From: an uncultured Actinomycetes bacterium
Lineage (GTDB): Bacteria; Actinomycetota; Acidimicrobiia; Acidimicrobiales; RAAP-2
Direction of reading: 5' to 3'
NCBI GenBank assembly: GCA_903830655.1
Contig: CAIKUQ010000045.1
Coordinates: 1 to 64,000 of the forward strand
Length of the DNA stretch: 64,000 bases
The position numbers were made by a program, and so were the translations under genes. This document shows, in pieces, positions 53,606-62,476 of this stretch. The notes beneath the pieces were generated by a model, which saw only the letters and a program-made list of their open reading frames with translations, was not told where the DNA came from and did not search any database. Numbering within the stretch: position 1 is the stretch's first letter; every line of letters begins with the position of its first letter.

Positions 53606-54252
53606 TACGCCATTTCGATTCTGAATCGCACGTTACCAATCGAAACTTCATCACGTGGCGAGAGTGATACGGCGTCAATAACTTGACCATTCACCACCGT
53701 GCCATTTGTTGATCCTAAGTCACGAATGGCAATTCCCTCTGGGGTGCGCCATACTTCGGCATGTTGTCGCGAGACATTGGAATCGTTCACGGTTACGTCA
53801 ACGTCGGGGCTCCGGCCGATGACCAGGGGTCGATCACCGACCGCAAAGCTGCGCCCATCGGAACAGATAAGTTTTGGCTGAGCCGCACCGCCAATAAAGC
53901 GAACAGCAAGTTCAACATCCCCGAGAGATAGATCGTCTTTCAGAAAAATCTCTACTTTGACGGGGCCAGCGAAGCTGTACCCTTCTGCGACGGCGTGTTG
54001 TCGAACGGCCTCTTCGAGTTCTTTGATGAGGGGTTGTTGAAAACCGTCAAAGCGGTCGGCGTCCTCGGGGCCCAGCCAGACTCGCACCGCATTCGCCGAG
54101 ATCGGGCCTTGCCCGGTCAATCGACGTGTGAGGTCAATCTCACGCAGCATGCGTGAGGCAATTTCGACTGGTTGCAAGCCCGACTTAAAGGTCTTAGCGA
54201 AGGGCTTGGAAAACAATCGCTCGAGGCGGTTTTCTACATTTTTTAATACCAT
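53605..54252 (-). CDS. fhaA: FHA-domain protein with DUF3662 N-terminus
   Basis: 215 residues. The N-terminal DUF3662 domain (about 1-120) starts VLKNVENRLERLFSKPF and has VEIASRMLREID. The C-terminal FHA domain (about 130-213) has VIGRSPDVDVTV, VSRQHAEVW and DLGSTNGTVVN. Mycobacterial FhaA is about 530 residues with a long linker; this one has almost none. It binds phosphorylated MviN/PknB-type partners. TAAAGT lies 9 nt before the ATG, with AAAGGG in between. Confidence 0.92.
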   Translation of the reverse strand: MVLKNVENRLERLFSKPFAKTFKSGLQPVEIASRMLREIDLTRRLTGQGPISANAVRVWLGPEDADRFDGFQQPLIKELEEAVRQHAVAEGYSFAGPVKVEIFLKDDLSLGDVELAVRFIGGAAQPKLICSDGRSFAVGDRPLVIGRSPDVDVTVNDSNVSRQHAEVWRTPEGIAIRDLGSTNGTVVNGQVIDAVSLSPRDEVSIGNVRFRIEMA

Positions 54253-54337
54253 GACCCTTTAACTTTACCCCCTACTTGTGCGCCAAAAGCCTTGGATTTC
54301 TAAGGATTCCTAATTTCCAGTAACCTTGGAATCCCTT

Positions 54338-54423
54338 GGGCGAGTGGTGAAATGGCAGACACGCCAGCTTCAGGTGCTGGTATTCGAAAGGATGTGCGGG
54401 TTCAAGTCCCGCCTCGCCCACCA
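54338..54423 (+). tRNA. tRNA-Leu(CAG)
   Basis: Class II tRNA of 86 nt with long variable arm; acceptor GGGCGAG/CTCGCCC, anticodon stem CCAGC/GCTGG with loop TTCAGGT (anticodon CAG), encoded CCA at 54421-54423. The same tRNA flanks fhaA in Mycobacterium. Confidence 0.97.
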
Positions 54424-54517
54424 CTAGCGCTCTGCATTTAGGAAGAGAAAGGCGTCTCAAAAGTTTTCTTGACTAAAAATGCTAGTGGGCCGGCCATTCG
54501 AAGTTGAGGCTGCGTCG

Positions 54518-54523
54518 TAAACT
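54518..54523 (+). promoter_or_regulatory. Leaderless-type -10 box of the threonine aldolase-like gene
   Basis: TAAACT then CACCTC and the ATG at 54530 (6 nt). Confidence 0.6.
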
Positions 54524-54529
54524 CACCTC

Positions 54530-55636
54530 ATGGCTAAGCCCCTCCTTCCATTAGGCGCTCTTGCTACACACTGCACTGGTTTTTTGGCCGGTGATGGACC
54601 TCGCACCACGAGTTCCCTCATCGCTCAAATCTCAACCGATACGCGAATGGACGTGTACGGTGACGGCGGCGTTGTGACGGAACTCGAGGAGTACATCGCC
54701 TCGATCTTGGGTAAAGAGAAGGCTCTTTTTATGCCCACGGGAATCATGACCCAGCAGGCCACCTTGCGCGTGCTCACCGACCACGCCCACAATTCGCGCG
54801 TTGCGCTCCACCCAATGTCTCACCTGCGCACGCACGAAGAGAACGCATTCGTGCGGCTGCATGGTTTGCAAGAGGTCCTCGCTACGGGCGGGTCGCCACA
54901 TGAACCAGTGAGACTCGAAACTCTAAAGGCTATTAAGGAACCGATTGGCGCATTGCTGCTTGAGCTTCCCCAACGCGACATGGGTGGGTACCTGCCAACG
55001 TGGAATGAGCTTGTGGCCCAAACAAAGTGGGCGAGGAAAAATAACGTAGCCCTCCATCTCGACGGAGCCCGACTCTGGGAAGCGGCGCCGTATTACGCCG
55101 CTACCGCCAAAAAATCTATAAAAGACATCTGTGCTCTCTTCGATACCGTGTACGTTTCCTTCTATAAGGGCCTGGGTGGTATTTCGGGCAGCTGCGTCGC
55201 AGGCAAAGCCGAAGTGATTAATGAAGTGTCCTTATGGCGCACGCGCCATGGTGGGCGTGCGTACATGCTGTGGCCCTACGCCGCTTCCGCTCTCGCTGTG
55301 GTCAAGACCCGGCCCAAGGACATGGCCGCTTATTACCGTCGAGCGGTTGCTTTGTCGAAGAAGCTTCACGAAATTGAGGGCATCGAGGTTTTGCCCGATG
55401 AGGTCCGAAGCCCCATGATGCACGTGCGGTTTTCCGCTACCAAAGAGGAGATGGAAGCGCGCGTTCGCAAAATCGCCACTGAGCAAAAGATTATGACTCT
55501 GCCAGGGATCTTTCTCAGTGAGAGCACAAATCTTCAGCGCTACGAATACCAAGTGGGTCGTGCGTCAATGAAATTTTCACTTCAACAAATGGTTCGCCTC
55601 TTTGAGGAGCTCGCTGGTTCAGTCACCGGCAACTAG
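54530..55636 (+). CDS. Threonine aldolase / beta-eliminating lyase family PLP enzyme
   Basis: 368 residues. Motifs: DTRMDVYGDGGVVTELEEYI near the N-terminus, LHLDGARLWEAAPYYA (PLP Asp), YVSFYKGLGGISGSCVAG with the PLP Lys, and WRTRHGGRAYMLWPYAASAL. This fold covers low-specificity L-threonine aldolases (threonine to glycine and acetaldehyde) and close relatives; the exact amino acid is not certain. Leaderless-type promoter just upstream. Confidence 0.86.
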   Translation: MAKPLLPLGALATHCTGFLAGDGPRTTSSLIAQISTDTRMDVYGDGGVVTELEEYIASILGKEKALFMPTGIMTQQATLRVLTDHAHNSRVALHPMSHLRTHEENAFVRLHGLQEVLATGGSPHEPVRLETLKAIKEPIGALLLELPQRDMGGYLPTWNELVAQTKWARKNNVALHLDGARLWEAAPYYAATAKKSIKDICALFDTVYVSFYKGLGGISGSCVAGKAEVINEVSLWRTRHGGRAYMLWPYAASALAVVKTRPKDMAAYYRRAVALSKKLHEIEGIEVLPDEVRSPMMHVRFSATKEEMEARVRKIATEQKIMTLPGIFLSESTNLQRYEYQVGRASMKFSLQQMVRLFEELAGSVTGN

Positions 55637-55731
55637 GAGCGACGCCAGTACGCATTGTCCACGGCATTAGGTTTTTCTCGGTTAGATTGAGTTCACTTGC
55701 GATTTTATGTCGCAACTGAAAGTTGGCCACT

Positions 55732-56493
55732 ATGCGTACCGAACAAATTAAGCAACTGCGAAAGCTAAACACCATCGCTGGTCTGCTGCACCTTGGTTCC
55801 GCCATTGCGATTTTCGCCCTGGCGAATAATTTTGCGTTACCCGTTTTTGCTCGGTACATGGCCGGTCAGCCCGGATCTGGAAAATTCCAAACTGTTTCCT
55901 ACGGTTCGGTCTCCACCGCGCTGCTGATAGGAACCTTCTTCCTGCTCTCTTCGCTCGCCCACTTGACCGTGGCCTTTCCTAAACAGCAGTCGTACCTCGA
56001 CAATCTCGCCCAGAATCGCAACCCCTACCGCTGGCTGGAATACTCCATCTCCTCTTCAATCATGATTTTCGCTATTGCGCAAATCACTGGCGTGGGCGAC
56101 ATTGCCGCCCTGCTCGGACTAGTCGGCGTTAACGCTGCCATGATCGGATTTGGTTGGATGCAAGAGCGCTACGAAAAGCCAGGTGGCTCAATGCAACCTT
56201 TCTGGCTTGGCTGCATTGCTGGTGCGTTTCCCTGGATTGCTCTGGGCCTGTATTTGTTCTCACCTGGTGCAAGCCAGCACGCTCCTGGTTTTGTCTATGG
56301 GATCTACTTCTCGATCTTTGCCCTGTTCAACTGCTTCGCCTTGGTGCAGTGGCTTCAGTACAAGCAGATTGGTCGCTTTAAGGACTACGTGGCCGGAGAG
56401 CGTCTCTATATTTGGTTGAGCTTCATTGCCAAATCTCTTCTCGCCTGGCAAATCTTCGCCGCCGTACTTGGTGCGCAAGCTGCGCCCCACTGA
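55732..56493 (+). CDS. Heliorhodopsin
   Basis: 253 residues from the ATG at 55732 (a TTG at 55723 would add three). Seven membrane helices. Family signatures: NTIAGLLHLGSA with His20, LAHLTV with His77, RWLEYSISSSIMIFAIAQI with the Schiff-base counterion Glu103, GVNAAMIGFGW, FWLGCIAGAFPWI, PGFVYGIYFSIF and FIAKSLLAWQIF in helix 7 with retinal Lys234. Unlike type 1 rhodopsins the N-terminus is expected to be inside the cell. Heliorhodopsins are light-sensing or regulatory rather than pumps. No carotenoid oxygenase gene is nearby, so retinal must come from elsewhere. Confidence 0.95.
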   Translation: MRTEQIKQLRKLNTIAGLLHLGSAIAIFALANNFALPVFARYMAGQPGSGKFQTVSYGSVSTALLIGTFFLLSSLAHLTVAFPKQQSYLDNLAQNRNPYRWLEYSISSSIMIFAIAQITGVGDIAALLGLVGVNAAMIGFGWMQERYEKPGGSMQPFWLGCIAGAFPWIALGLYLFSPGASQHAPGFVYGIYFSIFALFNCFALVQWLQYKQIGRFKDYVAGERLYIWLSFIAKSLLAWQIFAAVLGAQAAPH

Positions 56494-56509
56494 TTTTCGT
56501 TAACAGCGA

Positions 56510-57421
56510 CTAGACCCGAAAGGGTCTCGGGACGGCGTCAATTTTCGGAAACTTCATCTTTCCAATTACGGTTCCCGGACACGGGTGCACATTTTGGGCT
56601 ACCCCTAAATCGCCCGCGACGGACAAAAAGATGAATGCGTCTTCAGGGCTGAAATCCCATTCGTCAACCAACAGCCGATAGGCCTCTTCGCAGGCGATAG
56701 TCATGGCTTCATTGATGTCTTCCGACGTGCCGTGCGTGATGATTGAGTCGGCTGTTTCGGTTACCGGCCAATTTCCGTGCTTGCCTTTAATCAAATCGAC
56801 CTTGATTGTTCCTAATCCGCCAATCTCAACTCCGGTGCCGGAAATTTCCCCATCACCCATTGAAGCGTGCATGTCACCAATGGCAAGTTGACCTCCAGGC
56901 TGAAACACGGGCAGGTGAATCGTTGCGCCGATGCCGTGGAGATTGTTGTCCATATTGCCGCCGTGGCGTCCCGCGGGCATCGTGGAGATTGATCCTGATT
57001 CGGGAGACACACCAATAACACCGAACATTGGAGATGCCGGGAATGAAACTCGTTCGTTCATTCGAACAACCCCATCCTTGACGTGGAACATCCGAGTGGC
57101 GTCCTTCACGTGATGGCCCAGCTGCCCCCACTCAGGCTGACACATGGCTGAACCGATTTCGTCGGGCTGAATATTTATGAGCGTCACCGAGAGAGAATCC
57201 CCCGGCTCGGCACCGCGAACTCCGATTGGGCCAGTAGCCGAGTTGATCAAATCATTATTAATTGTTCGGTGGGTATCTGCTTCACTGGTCACCTGGCCGG
57301 TATAACAATCCCAAGTTTGGATCTCAAGTGTCGTGCCGGGCTCGACGGTGACGATGGGTTCGGCATCCGCGTCGAAATGAAAAACATGGTGCTCTTTTGA
57401 GATACGGATTAATTCAGACAT
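56510..57421 (-). CDS. Acetamidase/formamidase family protein
   Basis: 303 residues. GPIGVRGAEPGDSLSVTL, MPAGRHGGNMDNNLHG, LAIGDMHASMGDGEISGTG and VCQ-region equivalents near VHPCPGTVIGKMKFP match FmdA/AmdA. These zinc enzymes hydrolyse formamide or acetamide to ammonia and the acid. GTAGG-type ribosome site upstream. It is convergent with the heliorhodopsin gene, 16 bp apart. The true substrate is uncertain. Confidence 0.9.
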   Translation of the reverse strand: MSELIRISKEHHVFHFDADAEPIVTVEPGTTLEIQTWDCYTGQVTSEADTHRTINNDLINSATGPIGVRGAEPGDSLSVTLINIQPDEIGSAMCQPEWGQLGHHVKDATRMFHVKDGVVRMNERVSFPASPMFGVIGVSPESGSISTMPAGRHGGNMDNNLHGIGATIHLPVFQPGGQLAIGDMHASMGDGEISGTGVEIGGLGTIKVDLIKGKHGNWPVTETADSIITHGTSEDINEAMTIACEEAYRLLVDEWDFSPEDAFIFLSVAGDLGVAQNVHPCPGTVIGKMKFPKIDAVPRPFRV

Positions 57422-57481
57422 GGCCTACCTTTGGATTTCGTTCACAACCTTAGGTGAGAGGTTCAGCGTGCTCACAACTTC

Positions 57482-59080
57482 TTAGCGTTGTTCGATGAGG
57501 TCCATATATTCCTCATCCCAAATATCGAAGTATTCCTCAGGCAGCAACACTGCGTGGGTTGGCTCCAGGGCTTCGACGAAGCCGCGTTCGTGGCTCACCG
57601 CAACTATGGTGCCCTTCCATTGACGCATCATCTCGCCCAAAGCCTCAACGCTCGCTGGGTCCAAGTTGTTGGTGGGTTCGTCCAATAACAAGAGGTTGGC
57701 TTCCGAAGAGGCCAGCATCGCGAGAGCCAGTTTCGCTCGTTCGCCACCCGAAAGGGTGCGTGGCATTTGATTGGCCGCCTCACCTTTAAGCCCAAAGGCG
57801 CCCAGCATTGCGCGTCGTTGCATTTCAGTTTCAACTTTGGAGTTTTCGAGGTTCCCTAAAACGCTCTTATTGAAGTCAATTTGCTCGTTCTCTTGTGCGA
57901 AATACCCCACGCTCACGTTGGCCCCGAATTTCACCTCACCAGTATTGGCAACTTGGGTTCCGGCCAAACACCGAAGTAGCGATGATTTACCTGCGCCATT
58001 TCGGCCGACGATGACGATCCGATCCCCACGGCGAGTTATGAAATTGGTGTCTCTCAAGATTTCTGTTGTGTCGTAACTGACAGACAGGTGTTCGACCGTC
58101 ATTGGTACATCGCCGCTACGCGCGGGAACGGGTAGTCGGAAGGTGACCTTCTTTTCACGCTTGGTTACTTCAATTTTTGACCCTTCAAGTTTTTCTACCT
58201 TGCGGTCTAAGACTTTGGCGAGGCGAGCTCGTTTTTCCGTCTGCCCGCGCATCGAGTCTGCCAACTTTGTGAATTGCTCAATTTTTGCTTCTTGGCCCGC
58301 AGCCACCTTTTCTTCACGCACGGTGCGCTCTTCTTCGAGTTGCAAGAACTTTGTGTAATTACCCTTGTACTCGCGAAGCTGCCCCTCGCGAAGTGCCAAC
58401 ACCCGATCAATAGATTTGTCAAGCAAGGGCAAGTCGTGGCTAATGACCAAGAGAGTTCCACGATACTTATCGAGTTCGTCGAACAGCCAGCGTTTCGCCG
58501 CCTTGTCGAGGTGGTTGGTTGGTTCGTCCAAGACCATGGTCTCTGGGTCTTGGTACAGAACCCGCATGAGGTCAATGCGCCGGCGTTGACCACCCGAGAG
58601 AGAATCGAGGTCTTCGAGCAGAAACTCTTCAGCTAAGCCGAGTCCGGCTGCTAATCGTGCCACTTCAGACTCTGCTTCGTAGCCCCCTTTTTCACGGAAC
58701 TGTTCTTCTAGTGAGGTGAAGTCTGAAATGTTTTGTTCGTTCGGGTCGGCCGCCATATCGTGGCGGGCCTTTTGCATTTGCGCGTCAATCAGGTCGAGTC
58801 CACGCGCACTCAACACGTGGGACAGACCGATGGGTTCTACTCCCAAGCCACCCGGAACTGGTTCTTGGGGAAGGTGGCCCAGCGTACCTTGGTGTTTAAC
58901 CGACCCGCTAATTCGTAGGTGCTCGGGGTGCTTGCCTAGCAGCACCGAGAGCAGGGTTGATTTACCAGCACCGTTTCGACCAACGAGCCCCACCTTGTCG
59001 CCATTCCCGACGGTGAACGAGACCGGCGCAAGAAGGCGTCGGGCACCAATCTCAATTGCTAACTCTTGGACAATGATCAC
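57482..59080 (-). CDS. ABC-F family ATPase
   Basis: 532 residues, two ABC domains without membrane segments. First: LVGRNGAGKSTLLSVLLG, LSGGQRRRIDLMRVL, VLDEPTNHLDKAA. Then a charged coiled-coil linker (about 235-310, KVAAGQEAKIEQFTKLADSM) of the type that reaches the ribosome. Second: VGRNGAGKSSLLRCLAG, LSGGERAKLALAML, LLLDEPTNNLD. ABC-F proteins rescue or tune translating ribosomes or give antibiotic protection; which one cannot be told. Start GTG at 59080, with a TAGGTT box 5 nt upstream. Confidence 0.92.
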   Translation of the reverse strand: MIIVQELAIEIGARRLLAPVSFTVGNGDKVGLVGRNGAGKSTLLSVLLGKHPEHLRISGSVKHQGTLGHLPQEPVPGGLGVEPIGLSHVLSARGLDLIDAQMQKARHDMAADPNEQNISDFTSLEEQFREKGGYEAESEVARLAAGLGLAEEFLLEDLDSLSGGQRRRIDLMRVLYQDPETMVLDEPTNHLDKAAKRWLFDELDKYRGTLLVISHDLPLLDKSIDRVLALREGQLREYKGNYTKFLQLEEERTVREEKVAAGQEAKIEQFTKLADSMRGQTEKRARLAKVLDRKVEKLEGSKIEVTKREKKVTFRLPVPARSGDVPMTVEHLSVSYDTTEILRDTNFITRRGDRIVIVGRNGAGKSSLLRCLAGTQVANTGEVKFGANVSVGYFAQENEQIDFNKSVLGNLENSKVETEMQRRAMLGAFGLKGEAANQMPRTLSGGERAKLALAMLASSEANLLLLDEPTNNLDPASVEALGEMMRQWKGTIVAVSHERGFVEALEPTHAVLLPEEYFDIWDEEYMDLIEQR

Positions 59081-59209
59081 TTAGAAACCTATGGGCGAAT
59101 TGGCTTCGAGAAGTAAGGAGTCACCGAACAACGATAGGTCATTTCACCTCACCCCTCGCCAAATGGCCGCAACCCTACGTGCTCACTGCCAACGTGGCAC
59201 GATGGTTGG

Positions 59210-59857
59210 GTGACAACACCAATGGTTATCGATATTTGGAGCGACGTGGTGTGCCCTTTTTGTTATCTCGGCGAGGTGCAGCTCGCTAAGGCTCTGGAGG
59301 CTTTTGCCCACTATGACCAAGTCGAGATACGTACCCACGCCTTTGAGCTCGACCCCTCTTCCGTGTACAACCCGGATTTAGCACTTGATCAATTGTTGGC
59401 CGATAAATACCAGATGCCACTCGAGCGAGCCCAAACCATGCACCACGATCTAGAGGCCAAGGCGGCCGACCTCGGCATGCATTGGTCCTTCGCCATCGCC
59501 AAGCCCACTAACACCTTCGATGCTCACCGCCTTATTGCTTTGGCGCGAACCCAAGAGCTAGATGCGACCATGGTGCAACGCTTGTTTCAAGCATATTTTT
59601 CTGAGGGCAAACTCATTAGTGACCGCACGGTACTAAACGAACTGGCCCATGAAGTTGGTGTCGTTGGGGTGGATCAACTCTGGGATGGCGATCTATTTGC
59701 TGATGAGGTACGTGTCGATGAAGCAACGGCGCAGGGGTACGGAGTCTCTGGGGTGCCCGCCATGATCTTTGATGGTAAGTACTTAGTAGTTGGGGCCCAA
59801 GGCGTCGAAGGTTATTCTCGCGCGCTTGAGCAAACTTGGGCTGAACGAGAAATCTAG
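59210..59857 (+). CDS. DsbA/FrnE-like dithiol oxidoreductase
   Basis: 215 residues. The thioredoxin-fold redox site is in IWSDVVCPFCYLGEVQL (CPFC), followed by the helical insertion and a C-terminal GVSGVPAMIFDGKYLVVGAQ with the cis-Pro loop. No signal peptide, so a cytoplasmic FrnE-type oxidoreductase. GTG start; a CACGAT hexamer 6 nt upstream may be a weak leaderless promoter. The stop interlocks with that of gyrA (CTAG at 59854-59857). Confidence 0.9.
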   Translation: MTTPMVIDIWSDVVCPFCYLGEVQLAKALEAFAHYDQVEIRTHAFELDPSSVYNPDLALDQLLADKYQMPLERAQTMHHDLEAKAADLGMHWSFAIAKPTNTFDAHRLIALARTQELDATMVQRLFQAYFSEGKLISDRTVLNELAHEVGVVGVDQLWDGDLFADEVRVDEATAQGYGVSGVPAMIFDGKYLVVGAQGVEGYSRALEQTWAEREI

Positions 59858-62463
59858 TCTTCGTTGTAGGTAGGAACCACAGCTGCGGTAGCGACGTGTG
59901 AGTCCTTGTCAAGACTCATCACTCGAACACCGCTAGCGTCTCGGCCCTGGACCGAGATATCCGACACCGAGGTGCGAATCATGACGCCGTCGCTTGAAGC
60001 CAACAACACTTCGTCTGTTGGGGTAGCCATCATGGCCGCAACAACAAATCCGCGAGTGGCCGTAATTTTCACGGCACGAACACCTTGGCCGCCGCGACCC
60101 TGAACGCTGAACTTGTTAACCTCAACACGCTTACCGAATCCGGCGTCCGTGACGACGAACAAGTCCGCGCCCTTTCGCACCACATCAAGCGATATTGCGT
60201 GGTCCCCAGTCTTTAAGTTGATACCGCGAACACCGGTCGAATCGCGACCCATGTTGCGGACATCTTTTTCACTAAAGCGAATTCCTTGACCACGGTAGGT
60301 AACAATCATTATTTCGTCTGAGCCACTCGTAGCAACTACGCGTACGACCTCGTCGTTATCACGCAAGTTGATTGCAATCCAACCCTCACGGCGACTCTTG
60401 TCGTATTCGGAGAAGGCAGTCTTCTTGATTGTTCCATTCTTCGTCGCAAAAACCAAGAACTTGTCCTTCGGGAAGTCTTCCGTGCTCACGACAGCCTGAA
60501 TTGATTCTCCCGGGTGCAAGCTCAGTAGGTTCACAATTGAGGTGCCCTTAGCGGTTCGTTCTTTCATGGGGAACTCGTGTCCGCGCAGGCGGAACACTCG
60601 ACCCTGGTTCGAGAACAGCAATAGGTACGCGTGGCTGGTGGTGTGAATGATTTGGTCGACAAAGTCGTCATCTTTCAACTTCGCACCCTTCACTCCTCGC
60701 CCACCGCGTGCTTGCACACGGAAGGTGTCTCCCGCCATGGCTTTTACGTAGCCGGACTTGGTGATGGTAATAACGATTTGCTCGTCTTGAATTAGGTCCT
60801 CGACACCTAGTTCGCCTGGATCATTAATGATCTGAGTGAGCCGTTCGTTAGCGAACTTGTTGCGAATCGCAGTTAGCTCGTCTGAAATCACAGCACGGAG
60901 CCGTGTATCTGACTTCAAGATTGAGGTGAGTTCGGCGATGGTTTCGCGGAGCTTCTTCATCTCTTCTTCGAGTTCAGTTCGCCCAATCTTGGTTAGGCGA
61001 CCCAAGGTCATGTCCAAAATGTGGTTGGCTTGCTCCTCGGTGAACTTGAATGGGGCCTTCATCAAAGCATCGCGAGCAGCTGAGCGGTCGGCGGCGGCAC
61101 GAATCGTCTTGATGATTGCGTCCAGCATGTCGATGGCTTTAAGTAGGCCTTCGACAATGTGGGCACGCGCTTCGGCCTTTCGAAGACGGAACTGGCTGCG
61201 ACGAGTAACTACATCTACTTGGTGGGTGATGTAGTGACCAAGAGCCTGGGACAAGGTCAACGTGCGAGGAACGCCATCGACCAAGGCGAGCAGGTTAACT
61301 GAAAAGGTTGTCTGCAGCGAGGTGTTCTTGTAGAGCTTGTTCAACACCACATTCGCGTTGGCATCGCGCTTGAGTCGAATCACCAAGCGGGGCTGACGCC
61401 CAGCCGAGTCGTTTTGGACGGCGGCAATTCCTTCAATCTCCTTAGCGTTCACCAAGTCGGAGATTTTTTGCTCAATTGATTCAACCGATACTTCATAGGG
61501 GAACTGCGTAACCACAATGCGTGAGTCTCGAGTTCCCTCTTCAATCTCAGCCACCGCTCGTAGCTTGATTGAGCCCTTACCGGTCTTGTACGCGTCTTGA
61601 ATTCCTTGACGACCAAGGATCTGGGCTCCCGTAGGAAAGTCAGGTCCCTTAACGAACTTCATCAACTCATCGTCGCTGGCCTTGGGATTAGCGAGCAGGT
61701 GCAATACAGCGTCGCTAACTTCGCCGAGGTTGTGTGGCGGAATCTTGGTCGCCATACCCACGGCAATTCCCTGTGATCCATTGACTAAGAGGTTGGGAAA
61801 GCGCGCCGGTAGAACGATTGGCTCTTGTGTTGAGTTGTCGTAGTTGGCCTGGAAGTCAACCGTCTCTTCGTCAATTGAGTCCAGCATTTCGAGCGCTAGT
61901 GGCGCGAGGCGACATTCGGTGTATCGCATCGCCGCAGCGCCTTCGTCTGGTCCGGTGCCACCGAAGTTTCCGTGACCACTGATGAGTGGGTGACGCATCG
62001 AGAAGTCCACGACCATGCGAACCATGGCGTCATAGATTGCGCTGTCGCCGTGTGGGTGATAGGTACCCATGACTTCACCAACCACCTTGGCGCACTTGGT
62101 GTGCGGTCGGTCAGGGCGAAGACCCTGGTCAAACATTGAGTACAGGATGCGACGGTGGACGGGCTTTAAACCATCACGAACGTCAGGTAGTGCGCGCGAA
62201 ACGATGACCGACATCGAATACTCGAGGAAGGATCGCTCCATCTCCAAGTTGATTTCGATTGGCTCGATATAGCCTTCAACCTCATCGGCACTAGGTGGTG
62301 TGACTGGTGGTTTTGCTCCCCCAGCGGCCACTTTGGCTAATGCCTTTTTGGCGGGTGCTGGTGTTTTCTTAGCGGGAGCGGCCTTCTTGGCTACCGCTTT
62401 TTTGGCGGGAGCTTTGGTTGTTTTTTTAGGAGTTGCTTTAGTGGGTTTCTTGGGAGTGGCCAT
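59854..62463 (-). CDS. gyrA: DNA gyrase subunit A with Lys/Ala-rich N-terminal tail
   Basis: 869 residues. The first about 55 residues are a histone-H1-like Ala/Lys/Pro tail (15 lysines in the first 50); the normal GyrA start then follows at EPIEINLEMERSFLEYSMSV. The catalytic Tyr is in AAAMRYTECRL, the quinolone region reads HPHGDSAIYDAMV (Ser at the key position), and the GyrA box is QARGGRGVKG. The C-terminal beta-pinwheel (about 550-869) is complete. With GyrB it supercoils DNA. An AGGAGGT ribosome site 8 nt before the ATG confirms that the tail is translated. Confidence 0.97.
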   Translation of the reverse strand: MATPKKPTKATPKKTTKAPAKKAVAKKAAPAKKTPAPAKKALAKVAAGGAKPPVTPPSADEVEGYIEPIEINLEMERSFLEYSMSVIVSRALPDVRDGLKPVHRRILYSMFDQGLRPDRPHTKCAKVVGEVMGTYHPHGDSAIYDAMVRMVVDFSMRHPLISGHGNFGGTGPDEGAAAMRYTECRLAPLALEMLDSIDEETVDFQANYDNSTQEPIVLPARFPNLLVNGSQGIAVGMATKIPPHNLGEVSDAVLHLLANPKASDDELMKFVKGPDFPTGAQILGRQGIQDAYKTGKGSIKLRAVAEIEEGTRDSRIVVTQFPYEVSVESIEQKISDLVNAKEIEGIAAVQNDSAGRQPRLVIRLKRDANANVVLNKLYKNTSLQTTFSVNLLALVDGVPRTLTLSQALGHYITHQVDVVTRRSQFRLRKAEARAHIVEGLLKAIDMLDAIIKTIRAAADRSAARDALMKAPFKFTEEQANHILDMTLGRLTKIGRTELEEEMKKLRETIAELTSILKSDTRLRAVISDELTAIRNKFANERLTQIINDPGELGVEDLIQDEQIVITITKSGYVKAMAGDTFRVQARGGRGVKGAKLKDDDFVDQIIHTTSHAYLLLFSNQGRVFRLRGHEFPMKERTAKGTSIVNLLSLHPGESIQAVVSTEDFPKDKFLVFATKNGTIKKTAFSEYDKSRREGWIAINLRDNDEVVRVVATSGSDEIMIVTYRGQGIRFSEKDVRNMGRDSTGVRGINLKTGDHAISLDVVRKGADLFVVTDAGFGKRVEVNKFSVQGRGGQGVRAVKITATRGFVVAAMMATPTDEVLLASSDGVMIRTSVSDISVQGRDASGVRVMSLDKDSHVATAAVVPTYNED

Positions 62464-62476
62464 AGTAAATAACCTC

